The notes under the pieces are model-generated. The model ran no database searches. It saw only the letters and a list, made by a program, of their open reading frames with translations, and was not told the DNA's origin. This document shows positions 12,606-23,008 of a stretch of DNA of 64,000 nucleotides, piece by piece. Source of the DNA: Ceratobasidium sp. AG-K (Eukaryota > Basidiomycota > Agaricomycetes > Cantharellales > Ceratobasidiaceae); assembly GCA_037039685.1 (NCBI GenBank), contig JAWNGF010000015.1, positions 697,001-761,000 of the forward strand. The letters run 5' to 3'. The number at the start of each line of letters is the position of its first letter. Positions within the stretch are counted from its first letter, which is position 1. The translations under genes were made by a program, and so were the position numbers.

Positions 12606-13016
12606 TGTTGCAACCCTTCTATGCTGGTTGACCAATGTCCCTGTCTGTTTGCACCTTATAGGCCTTGAGTTGCCTTCAAGGCTCTGTGCTGTATGCTAAG
12701 TTGCTAATGCAACCTTAGCAACTTTATGACAATGGCCTAAAGGCCTAGTGTCTTAGTTGCACTTGAGGGGAGAGATGTCAAGGCAAAGCAAGCTGGAGTA
12801 AGTCCATGCTTGCAAGCCAGTATATATAGGCAGAGGCATAAATGCCTCAAAGTTGTGCAATACATATAGTGGCCAATCAGGCACCATGCTCAGTCAGCAA
12901 GTCACAAAGACCTTCTAGATGGAAGTTCTAGAAGGTTGATCTTTCCAAAGGAAAGATCCAGCAGACAGCACAGCCATATATGCTGTGGGGACAAGTCATC
13001 CATACACCTCACAACA
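12606..13016 (-). repeat. Family-B-like LTR, minus orientation
   Basis: Begins TGTTGCAACC and contains, on the minus strand, tatatata followed by AGCTTGCTTTGC, as in the family-B LTRs. Its right end stops in a segment (catccatacacctcac) that is internal in the family-B LTRs at 48.5 kb and 55.1 kb, so it looks truncated where A1 begins. It interrupts the ORF3 remnant to its left. Confidence 0.6.
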
Positions 13017-13017
13017 C

Positions 13018-13475
13018 TGTTGTGAGCCTTGCTCACTCCATTGGACTCGTCTGTGTCTCGCCCTGTCTTGTGGCTGTGTTTGTTATGTTTTGTTTCTCTT
13101 TTCCCACTGCGTTGCCACCTTCTTGTGGTTATTCTGTTACATTGTGTAACGTGGCTGTGCATTATACGAGTCATGTCTGTTCATACAGCATGACTCACTT
13201 GGACACTCCTGACTGGCTTGCTTGTATGACTCGTGTGGCTGCGCCTTGTATGACTCAGCCACTTTTTGAATATATATAGAGGGCCAACAAGCCTGGTTAC
13301 CCCAGCTTGTTTTGTCTTGTCAAACATCCCTTTTGAGTGACACTTTGAACCACCCCTACCCTTAAGAGCCTACAGACACTTAAGTGTGTTGTGGTTCAAG
13401 AGGTCGCTTAGGACTTAGTGCCATCCACTCTCCATTGCGGCTTGTCTCATAGCCACCAAGAAGAAGCTTACAACA
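13018..13475 (+). repeat. A1 5' LTR
   Basis: 458 bp, TGTTGTGAGCC...CTTACAACA. TATA box at 13,271-13,278; predicted transcript start near 13,304, where AGCTTGTTTTGT (13,304-13,315) begins 33 bp after the TATA start. Confidence 0.93.
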
Positions 13476-13477
13476 TT

Positions 13478-13489
13478 ACAAAACAAGCT
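13478..13489 (+). promoter_or_regulatory. A1 self-priming primer-binding site
   Basis: ACAAAACAAGCT, 2 nt after the LTR, is the exact reverse complement of 13,304-13,315 in the same LTR. This is the Tf1/sushi arrangement, in which the 5' end of the transcript folds back to prime reverse transcription. Priming is inferred; the complementarity is seen. Confidence 0.8.
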
Positions 13490-13497
13490 TATCAATC

Positions 13498-15494
13498 ATG
13501 TCCATCCAGGAGGACACAGGATCACGCCTCTCAACGCCACTGTCAACAAGGAGAGGACCAAGTAGGGCTGCAAGACCCACGAGTTCTCTCAACAAACAAG
13601 ATATTGCACAAGCACGGGCCGGAGGACCAGCAAGGTCTTGTCCACAGAGTCAAGCTTCTATGCCCGGAACGTTCGATGCCAAAAATGCTTCAGTCATCCA
13701 AGAAGAATCTACAATTGTCAATAGGGAACCAGGAGATATCACCAATGACCCCACACCAGCCACGATTTGAATCCCTATTTCTAACGCAAGTCCTGGACCC
13801 TCACATCCACTATGGCCCATGGCATTCAGAAGACAGTTCTTTTCCCCACAGCCTGAAGCTCATGGGGGCATATCCCTTGTTCCCATCAGACCCCCACCTA
13901 CACCACACATTCCACATGCTCCGCAAGTTCCCCAGATTGGAGGCACTATCACCAATGCCGGTCCAATCCCAATAAGCTCCCAAGCCGTAACACCCGTAAG
14001 CCTGCACCACCATATGTACCACAAGGATATTCCCAGCAACCAACAACTGAGGGCCAAGACGTACCCAGAAATCTCAGTTCAAGTTCCAGCTCCAGCAGTA
14101 GAACCATGATTGGCAATCTCAATGACCTCAATGATCTTCACCTTGGAAGACACAACTCACTCTTAAGGATCATTGACAGAATGAGAATAGTGATTGACAG
14201 AAGACTCAATGGGTTAGAACAGGCCACCCAGGTCTTAGCAAATAACCAGCAGATCTTCAATAACTCCATCAACACCCTTCAAGGAACCCTCACGGATATT
14301 CTCAATGCTGCAAGAAACAGCAAACATAACACCTTCCTAGTTGGTCAAGATGTAACCCAACTACAAAATGAGGTTACAAACACACAAGGACTTGTAAACA
14401 ATGTCCACAAAGAACTCAATACCACTAGGCAAGGACAGCTCAAATGGAATGAGGCAGTGACTCAAGGGCTAGAAAATTTACGACAGGAAGGAAGTGCCAC
14501 AATCACAAGAATCACCATAATACAAGAGGCCATCAACAACCTTCAAGAGGAAATGGACAAAGCATCTCAACATGCCAAGAATCCATCCAGACAATCAAAT
14601 TCCCCACCACACCCAGAAGCAGAATCTACCAGGATCAAGGAATTAGAACAAAGACTCCAACAACTCACTGAGAACCCCACCTCCAGTGGAGGAACACGTT
14701 GCCCTAAGGTTACACGCCCAGATTCCTTTGACAGGAAGAAAGGAGAAGGCGCCGAAATGTTCATCACACAAATGGAGAGCTACTTTGTTTGACTTGGAGA
14801 CCAATACAACTCCCACGAAGAGAGAATCCGTGAAGCACTAGCCAACTTCAAATCAGAAAATACAGCTGCTACACATTGGGCTCAAGTGCTACTATGATCC
14901 CTGAACAAAGGAGAAGACAACAAGAACCTAATCTCATGGGAAAGTTTCAAGTCCCACTTCATGGAACAATTCAGCAACCCCGATAGAAAGGCAAAGGCCA
15001 AAGCAGATATCCAGAAATGTAGACAGAACAACTTGGTAGCAAACTACGCCTCAGAATTCCGATATCTCTTAGTGGACGTCAACTGGGGACAGGAAGCCTT
15101 AATCAACCAGTTCAAAGAAGGATTAAAACCTGAAGTTAAAACCAAACCAGCTCAATTCGAATTAACCCTAATCAACAAAGATGGAACAGAGCGAGAACTA
15201 TCTCTTGACCAATGGATCTCAATTGCAATCTCCGTTGATCAAAAATTACAATCCATCAAGAATACCACGGGACAAAAGACAACACCAGCATCCTCCAGTT
15301 CCACAAAAAGGCTTCCCGACAACATATACAAGGCAAGAATTTCCTCCAAACGTTGCCTAAAATGCGGATTGGACAAGCACCTGCTAGCAAGATGCCCTGA
15401 AAAGGAATGGAAGAAGGAGGAACCAAACCTAAAGGGATGCAAAGGAAAACTTGAGAGCAAACCAGAGTTGGGAAAAGACGGGGTCTCCCTCTAA
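13498..15494 (+). pseudogene. gag: A1 gag, broken
   Basis: Encodes the capsid/nucleocapsid polyprotein that packages element RNA. It starts at ATG 13,498 (MSIQEDTGSR), only 22 nt after the LTR. In-frame stops lie at 13,768-13,770, 14,790-14,792 and 14,895-14,897, all TGA at expected Arg (CGA) codons, and a frameshift falls between about 13,980 and 14,050. The rest parallels the intact A3 gag: a Pro-rich N-terminal third, a Ser run, coiled-coil-like heptads, the gag core (AEMFITQMESYF...HFMEQFSNPD) and a zinc knuckle at about 15,354-15,395. The knuckle reads CLKCGLDKHLLARC, keeping Cys, Cys, His and Cys. The final stop is TAA at 15,492-15,494. Confidence 0.88.
15470..15476 (+). promoter_or_regulatory. 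A1 candidate -1 frameshift heptamer
   Basis: G GGA AAA in the gag frame fits X XXY YYZ. Pol is in the -1 frame and is open from here to its first GTG at 15,497, past the gag TAA. The same heptamer occurs in A2, A3 and element 2. Confidence 0.55.
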
Positions 15495-15496
15495 CT

Positions 15497-18400
15497 GTGT
15501 GTGGAGAGACCAAAGAACCGGTAATGGAAACAATGTACCTTAAAGCAACAAACAAATCAACATTTGTCTACACAAACGTTACTGGAATCACAGAACCCAT
15601 TCCCACCCTTGTTGACTCAGGCGCTTCAAAAAACTTTATTGACATTACCTGGGCTGGCTCAAATGCCATACCACTAATTGAGCTACCAACACCCAGGAAA
15701 GTCATTGGGATTCAGGGAAAAGAATTACCACATCAAATCCGATTCAGAGCCAATCTAAAGTTTGACCTGGAAGGGAAAAGCTTTAGGCAGAATTTCTTTG
15801 CTATGCTGACCGGGGATACATGTCTTATCTTAGGACTAGGATGGCTAGAAGAAGCTAACCCAATCATTGACTGGTGCTCAAAAACTATCACATGGAGGAC
15901 AGACCACATCATGGGTATGACAGGTGAAATTGACGACATACCAGAAGAATTCAAGGACTTCAAGGAAGTTTTTAGCGAGGAGAAGTTCAAACGCATACCA
16001 GACCATCGAGCATACGACTGTTCTATTGACCTGATAGAAGGATTGGATCTTCCAAAACCAGCTAGACCAATTCCACTTTCACCTGCGGAATCCGTTGCCC
16101 TTAGGAAGTACCTCAACAAAGAACTAGGAGCAGGAAAGATCCAACCAAGCAAATCACCAGTAGCAGCAGCCACCTTCTTTGTCAAAAAAGGTCAAGATCC
16201 AAAGAACCCCAAAAAGCCTCCAGAACTTAGGCTGGTACAACACTTTGGTCCAATGAATGAGATAACAAAAGACGACCGATTTCCTATGCTGCTTATGGAA
16301 GATCTCTTAGACAAAATCAAGGATGCAAAAATCTTCTCAAAAATAGACCTGCGCATGGGATTCAACAATATCCAAGTTAAGGAAGGTGACAAATGGAAAA
16401 CTGCATTCCAAACCAAGGAAGGGGTATTGGAGTACATTGTAATGCCATTCAGACTAAAAAACGCGCCAGCAACTTTCCAACAATACATGAACCACATTTT
16501 CCACGACCTGATGGACATATGCGTCATCATCTACATTGACGACATCCTTATCTTCTCCAAAGATAGAAAGCAGCACATGGAAGACGTTCGAAAGGTACTC
16601 AAGATCCTACTGGAAAACAATCTTTGTGCCAAACTCCCTAAATGTGAGTTCTTTGTCAAGAAACTGGTTTACACTGGAATCCGCATCAGCAAAGAAGGAA
16701 TCTCTATGCAAGAGGAGAAGGTCAAAGCTATCAAGGAATGGAAAGAACCAAAAACAGTCAAACAAGTACAAGCTTTCTTGGGATTTGCAAACTTCTACAG
16801 ATGTTTTGTTCCAAACTTCAGCGGATTAGCCAAATCCCTCACTACATTAACAAGGAAGGACATAAAATGGCAATGGGAACAAGAACAACAGGACGCCTTC
16901 AACAACCTCAAATCGGAAATTTGCAAGGAACCTTTATTGCAACATCCTGATCCAGAAAAACCTTACATCTTGGAGACCGACGCAAGCGGTGTGGCAATGG
17001 GCGCCATCCTTTCGCAGAAACAGGAAGACGGATTCCGACATCCAATTGCTTTCCTATCAAAATCCTTCAATCAAGCACAATTGAATTACAATGTGCATGA
17101 CAAGGAACTCACAGCAATCATAGAAGCACTCAAACACTGGCGTTTGCACTTGGAAGGAACAAAAGAACCTATCACAATCTACACCAATCACCAAAATCTG
17201 CAATATTGGAAGAAGGCAACAACCTTCAACAGACACCACGCTTGGTGGCACCAGATTCTGGCATCCTACAACTTTGAAATTGTCTACCAACCAGGCATCC
17301 TTTCAACAAAACCAGATCTACTGTCCAGAAGGAGCGACCATAGTGACATTCCAACAGCAGAACAAGTAATGATCAAGGAGGAACAATTCAGGGGGTTCTC
17401 TGGAGACATGAAGTTCAATATCATTGCGGACATCAGAGAAATGCAAGCAGAAGACAAAAGCATTAGCCAAATCATAGAACTATGCAAAAAGAAGGAAGAC
17501 CTGCCAAAATCAGTGCAACAAGGAATCAAGAAGTACAATTTTGAAGAAAACCTTCTCTGGTTTGATGGGAGAATCTATGTACTGGAAGACAAGGACACAA
17601 AGGTTGAAGATCTTGAGAATACACCATGACTCACCAATAGCTGGTCACCAAGGACACGCACGCACACTGGAGCTTATCTCAAGAAGATACTACTGGCCAG
17701 GATTAAAGTCCACAGTGAACAAATACGTGGACTCATGCAAACAATGCCAGAGGGCAAAGGGAACAAAAACTCATGTACCATTGAAACCACTGGAGATCCC
17801 AAAGGGTCCATGGGAGGAAATTGCATATGACTTCATTACCAAACTTCCTAAGTCACATGGGAGTGACAGCATATTGGTGGTTGTGGATTGATTCTCCTGC
17901 ATGGCACATTTCATACCCTGTAAAGAATCAAAAACAGCGGAACAATTGGCTGAAATTTTCTTGGAGAATATATGGAAGCTTCACGGTTTTCCATGAAGTA
18001 CGGTATCAGATAGGGGAACAACGTTCAACAGCAAATTCCTAAAAGCTCTATACGAGAAGATCAATACCACACCAAGCTTCAGCACAGCATACCATCCTCA
18101 AACCAACAGAATAACAGAACAAATAAACCAGTGGCTGGAAGCCTGGTTACAAACGTTTGTAAATCACCAACAGGACAATTGGGCCAGACTTCTACCCATT
18201 GCAGAATTCTGCTACAATAACCAAAGGCATAGCATCACAGGGAAAACTCCTTTCAAAATCGTCTACAGCAGGGAACCCCTTTGGAACATTTCAACAAAGG
18301 AAACAACCACTCCAGAAGCAAACAACAAAGCAGAGATTTGGCAGAAGGTGTGGGACGAAGCCAAAGCAGCCATGGAATGGCATAGAAACAAAACGGAGGA

Positions 18401-18977
18401 CAGCCAACCACCCAAATACATGGTGGGAGATCTAGTTTGGCTACATGGGCAAAACATAAAAATGGACCAATCCAACAAGAAACTTGACAACAAAAAACAC
18501 AGCCCGTTCAAAGTCAGAAAAGTTGTCTCTAGCCACGCCTTTGAATTGGATCTTCCAAAGACAATGAAGATACACCCTGTTTTCCATAGCAACCTGCTTA
18601 GCCCTTACAAGGAAGACAATAATTTCCAAAGGAACCAACCCCAACCTCCACTGGTGAAAACAGAAGAAGGGGAGGAAGAATACAAAGTGGAAAAAATTGT
18701 GAATTGGAAAATAACAAAGGAAGGACTTTTCTATAGGGTCAGATGGAAGGGATACGATGCTAAGGAGGACACGGAACAATGGGCAGAAGATTTTGGACAC
18801 CTCGGAGGAATCATAAGGAAGTTCCTGAAAGATTTCCCAGGAGCGCCAACACCCTCAAACTACAAGCCAGGAGGTATTAAAGGGAGAGCCCAACACAAAA
18901 ACTACTCAACTTGCAAAACTTGCTCATTATCCAACTCGCTCTATACACTCCACACTCTAAACCTTTTCAGCTCCTAA
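15497..18977 (+). pseudogene. pol: A1 pol, broken: protease, RT, RNase H, integrase, chromodomain
   Basis: The first part (15,497-17,629) is open for 710 codons. It carries protease LVDSGAS, reverse transcriptase with YIDD (IIYIDDILIFS) and RNase H with ETDASG. A frameshift near 17,600 moves the frame into the integrase zinc region (HHDSPIAGHQGH, CKQCQR). In-frame TGA codons follow at about 17,889 (expected Arg) and 17,995. The integrase core retains SDRGTTFNS and the region before NQWLEAW. A chromodomain (EEYKVEKIVNW...YRVRWKGY) lies at about 18,675-18,790. Pol ends with TAA at 18,975-18,977, 2 nt before the ORF3 ATG; A2 and A3 lack this stop. No ATG begins pol, consistent with frameshift expression. 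Confidence 0.9.
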
Positions 18978-18979
18978 CA

Positions 18980-19789
18980 ATGCCCGCCGTCACCTGCTCA
19001 ACGATTACCAACAACCTCATCCGCATCCTTGAAGGACCGGCCTTTCACATGGCTCGCATCCTTGACGCGGGAGCTGCCCTCTATGTCTTCAAGCGATCCC
19101 AGCAAGGCCCTGGGCGCATGCAATTCCGTGCCTCTGACAACATTCTCCACTCAGACTTGGGAGAATTCCAATGGGTGGGGAAAAAGTGGCCAACCCAAAT
19201 GCAGCTGCAATGAAAGGACATCTTTGTGTGCCAAGGATGCGCAGCCTTCCAGGTGTTTGAGGTTGTGCTACTGTCAACACACATGCTTGGGGTGGTTGAA
19301 TGGGGCCAAGAAGGGGCTTATAGCAGCAAGTGGGTCCCCGGGTACAAAGGCTGTCCGCCATCTTTGAGGCCTTGCTGGTGTGACGCCTGGGACAAGAACT
19401 TTGAGGCGGACCTGGCAGATTGGAGGATGGAGCAGGGAAGATATCAGAAGGAGGGATTCGACTGGAAGCCATTCTGGTGGCAGGAGAAGGAGGCAGATGT
19501 GTTGCAGTGGGCAGAAGCCAAGCCGGACGTACAACAATGGTCAAAGGAACATGTGGAGGAGCAGGAACGAGTTTTGGACTGGTCCAAGGCCAACTGGACC
19601 AACGAGAAGATGTGGGAGAAATGGGAAGAACACTGCAACAAACCGGGTAACACCGTGTTCAACCCCATAGATCTGACGGAGGAGAAGGAGGACGAGCTAG
19701 ACGTCCTGGTGGAAAAGGCCAACAAGGACTGCTGGGTGCGGTGGCTGGGTCCCCTCAGGTTCCCTTCATGGACCTTAAGGGGGGAGTAA
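18980..19789 (+). pseudogene. A1 ORF3, Trp-rich, one stop
   Basis: Third ORF of unknown function. It starts MPAVTCSTITNN at 18,980 just after the pol stop (TAAcaATG), a layout that would suit reinitiation. One in-frame TGA at 19,211-19,213 replaces an Arg codon; otherwise the frame is open to TAA at 19,787-19,789, which touches the LTR. The central motif is VCQGCAAFQVFEVVLLS. The C-terminal half is rich in Trp and acidic residues (VLDWSKANWTNEKMWEKW). No signal peptide or membrane segment is visible. The purine tract of the element lies within its last codons. Confidence 0.75.
19777..19789 (+). other. A1 polypurine tract
   Basis: AAGGGGGGAGTAA directly before the 3' LTR; the usual primer site for plus-strand DNA. 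It doubles as the end of ORF3 and its stop codon. Confidence 0.8.
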
Positions 19790-20247
19790 TGTCGTGAGCC
19801 TTGCTCACTCCATTGGACTCATCTGCGTCTTGCCCTGTCTTGTGGCTGTGTTTGTTATGTTTTGTTTCTCTTTTCCCGCTGCGTTGCCACCTTCTTGTGG
19901 TTATCCTGTTACATTGTGTAACGCGGCTGTGCTTTATACAAGTCATGTCTGTTCATACAGCATGACTCACTTGGACACTCCTGACTGGCTTGCTTGTATG
20001 ACTCGTGTGGCTGCACCTTGTATGACTCGGCCACTTTTTGAATATATATAGAGGGCCACCAAGCCTGGTTACCCCAGCTTGTTTTGTCTTGTCAAACATC
20101 CCTTTTGAGTGACACTTTGAACCACCCCTACCCTTAAGAGCCTACAGACACTTAAGTGTGTTGCGGTTCAAGAGGTCGCTTAGGACTTAGTGCCGTCCAC
20201 TCTCCATCGTGGCTTGTATCATAGCCACTAAGAAGAAGCTTACAACA
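19790..20247 (+). repeat. A1 3' LTR
   Basis: 458 bp, TGTCGTGAGCC...CTTACAACA, about 96% identical by eye to the 5' LTR. Confidence 0.93.
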
Positions 20248-20758
20248 ATCAGCCTTAAGCTCCTGCTCTTCCACCAAGTAGATAGAACGTACACAGGAAA
20301 ACGGGCATAGTACAACAAACAACGAGCTATACTTGATATAGACCAGTAGTTCCACGTTGCTATACGCTGTCAGTGAACCCAATCTTTATCCTCTTTTGGG
20401 TCATAGCGGCTTCAGTCAGCTAAATACACCCTTACTCTGTCATACACTGTTGCTATCATGCCTGCCCAAGGCTGTTGATAACTGATAAGATCAGATAAGG
20501 AGTATATAAAGCAAAAGCTTAGCGTCTAGCACCCTTCACATCCAAATCAACATATTGAGGAAGCCAGATCCTCTCAAGACAACCTGGAAAGTGGTCGGAG
20601 CACCACCCAAGTTAATACTCACATCCATCAAAAAAACCACATCAACTTGTTGTTTCCATCAGTACACACTAAAAAGGGATTAATTAGTAACTGACTAATT
20701 AACCTTAAAAGTGTTCCCTGCATTTTTTAGCCTCTGCAAAGCAGTCTTTAGACTAAAA
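20248..20758. other. Unclassified sequence with a TATA-like box
   Basis: No coding frame seen. A TATATAAA at 20,503-20,510 and a segment gtggtcggagcaccac near 20,590 precede the coiled-coil remnant. It may be the 5' region of a short, unrecognised element, but I found no matching terminal repeat in the window. Confidence 0.3.
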
Positions 20759-21325
20759 GACTTTGTACTTGATCTAGACACCAAAGTCAATGAATTAAAC
20801 AGTTGAATTGAAGTACTAGAAGAAGATCAAGTCAAACAAGCAGAGGAGCTAAGGGTTGAGTGTACAAGAAACGACAAAAACTAAAACCAATTCAAAGCCA
20901 ACTATCAAACACTTCACTCAAGGCTTGAGTTCATTGAAATCAGCATCAAGAACACAAACAAGCAACAAGCCGATCAAGATTGTGTCCAAAGCATAAACCT
21001 AACTGACACCAACATTGAAGTCGAGCGCCTACAAGAACAAATCTGTGTCCTGATCAAAAACTGTGACCAACTTATTAAAATCCAAGAAAAACATACTCAA
21101 AAGGTCAAAAACCTCATCAACAACAACAAATGTCAGTGGCGCACCATTGAGACTCTTAAAGACAAGATCAAGAGCAGATACTGCCCCCTTGCAACAGAAG
21201 TGCGTATTCCTATTAACCAGGATTACCACCTTCTAAATCACCTTAATACCATTGCACCCAACCCTTTTCAGTGGGACCAAGACCTTGACTCACACCAGAA
21301 CAACATAGGGAACAGCTTAGACTAG
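20759..21325 (+). pseudogene. Decayed coiled-coil reading frame, unknown
   Basis: One frame reads through most of this stretch with two internal stops (TGA about 20,804, TAA about 20,882) and ends in TAG at 21,323-21,325. The product would be rich in Lys, Glu, Gln and Asn with heptad-like leucine and isoleucine spacing (IEVLEEDQVKQAEELRVE, then VERLQEQICVLIKNCDQL), so probably a long coiled coil. The C-terminal part turns Pro/Asn-rich (NTIAPNPFQWDQD). I do not recognise it. It could be gag-like protein of a non-autonomous element; no start codon can be defended. Confidence 0.45.
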
Positions 21326-21537
21326 AGTCCCTATCACTCTTTATTGAAGACGTTTGTTGTAACTATATATACAAATAGTACGACGAACTAAGAGTAATTA
21401 ACACGTTGTTCTTGGAAGGCAAAAATCTTGAATTGGTGTTTTTGAGGAGTCTGCACTTCATCAAAGATAGGAGGGTTTGAAGAAGGATTTGCAATATTTT
21501 GTATGGTCTTGGATCTCAATAAATTCACTTGTTTCCC

Positions 21538-22898
21538 TGCTCCAACATGTTGAGAGCCCCATCACCAAGTCAAGGGGGATTCACCCAAATCTTGGCAACA
21601 TCCAGACCCAATGTAGTTGCACATGCAATCAATGCTTTAATAGACAAAGTGCAAAAGATTAATGGTCACATCAACGCCTTAAATGGTATCACCTCTACCC
21701 TAGAACAGGGAATTGACAATAACGTTGTGGACATCATTGCAATCCAAAATCAAACTGCACAAATCACACCCCTTCACCAATTAATGGATGCAGTGTCCCT
21801 GTCACTCGCAAACCTGGGGGCAACACCCTCCACTGCCGCATCAACAACCACTCCAGGATACAAACTCAAAATGCACCCCCCAGAAGAATTCTCTGGGGAT
21901 ATGGACAAATGTGACAAGTTTAAATCGCAATGCACCTTGTACATAAACCATACATCCCCACAAGCAACCACAGAGCAGAAAATTACCTACATCATGGGTT
22001 ACTGCAAAGCACCTGCCTACATATGGATGCAACCAGGAATTGATGCGGACACAGCACAAAGGGGAGCAACAAATTGGCTACATGACATGGACAAATTCTG
22101 GAATGAAATGCAAGCCAGGTTTGGTGACATTCACAAGATCAATTGCTTCAGACAACTATACAAGAAGCTGATTCAGAAGAACTCGGTCCAAGACTACCTA
22201 AGAGACTTCATCACCTATTCGTCGGTACTAGGGTACACTGACCGAGTACTTTGTGATGATTTCTATGACGGTGTCAAAGACAAAATCAAGATGGCCATGG
22301 TGTCACAAAACTTTAAACCGCATGAAATAACAAGAACCTTCAACCAGGTTTGCAAAAGGGCTTTAGAGATAGACTCCACAATGAACGCCATCAATGCACC
22401 CGAAAAAACCCAAACCCCGCAAACTAGCAGTTCAAAACAAGCCATGTCTAAGGCATCTACCAGCAACCCAAACACCGCACTAGGACAAAGGTTCAATGTA
22501 AATGACTGTGTCTTTATGTCAAAACCTACAGGGGGAGTGCAATACGGCAAAATCTCAAGTATCCAAGAAACGCCAAGGGTTGCCCAGTTCCACAGATATC
22601 CTGGGACGATGGAACTAAAGGAAACGTCCCGTGTGGAGCAATTCAAAAAGATACAAGAACCATTACCTTCAATACTCCTACACTCCAAAACCCCAAATCA
22701 TCAACTCCCGCAAAAGACCCCAATGCAATGGACCTTGATGGCAAAGGAAAAGGACCAATGATTTGCTTCACCTGGGGCAGTAAGGGACATTCAGCAAGGG
22801 TCTGTCCCTCCAAGGACACAGCATCAGGTTTTGAAGCTCAGATTGAAGAAATCTCTGCAGACATTGAGTTGGGAAAAGATGTCACCAAGGCTTATTAA
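21538..22898 (+). pseudogene. gag: Element 2 gag, frameshifted
   Basis: Begins MLRAPSPSQGG at 21,538. The N-terminal half has a helical segment. The gag core follows (YKLKMHPPEEFSGDMDKC, then FWNEMQARFGDIHKINCF). The first frame ends at about 22,761. A +1 frame carries the zinc knuckle CFTWGSKGHSARVC, so a frameshift lies near 22,650. The second knuckle Cys is Trp (TGG for TGC), which should abolish zinc binding. The frame ends KDVTKAY, stop TAA at 22,896-22,898. Confidence 0.8.
22871..22877 (+). promoter_or_regulatory. Element 2 candidate -1 frameshift heptamer
   Basis: G GGA AAA in the gag frame, seven codons before the gag stop; pol lies in the -1 frame. The -1 frame is open from here to a TAA at about 22,961 (possibly a former CAA), after which it continues into the protease. 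Confidence 0.5.
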
Positions 22899-23008
22899 GG
22901 AGCCAAGTACTCAGTGATATATTAGCTAGTAATATGGATGAACTTGAAATCATGTCAATATAAAATGAAAACCAATTATACATTGATTTCACTGCTCATC
23001 CACCAGCT

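Larger units (their letters stand above)
13018..20247 (+). mobile_element. A1: full-length decayed Ty3/Gypsy chromovirus, family A
   Basis: A 7,230-bp element with two 458-bp LTRs, primer site, gag, pol with chromodomain, ORF3 and purine tract. The LTRs differ at about 18 positions by eye, mostly C/T or G/A transitions, so it is older than A3. The 5 bp before it (AACAC) and after it (ATCAG) do not match, suggesting recombination or flank loss. Gag, pol and ORF3 all carry stops. Confidence 0.93.

Noticed and set aside
12308..12668. Plus-strand Pro/Leu-rich frames
   Set aside because: Shadow of the minus-strand ORF3 remnant, whose Trp-rich pattern reads as Pro on the other strand.
11534..13016. 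CRISPR-like or satellite array
   Set aside because: Repeats here are LTRs and their fragments; no regularly spaced short repeats occur anywhere in the window.
13021..13279. Open frames of 60-100 codons repeated inside each family-A LTR
   Set aside because: They lie wholly within LTRs, recur at every LTR on both strands, and carry no motif; the promoter and transcript start cut through them.
13476..13497. tRNA primer-binding site
   Set aside because: I looked for the usual TGG-type complement to a tRNA 3' end after each 5' LTR and did not see one; the LTR block pairs far better.
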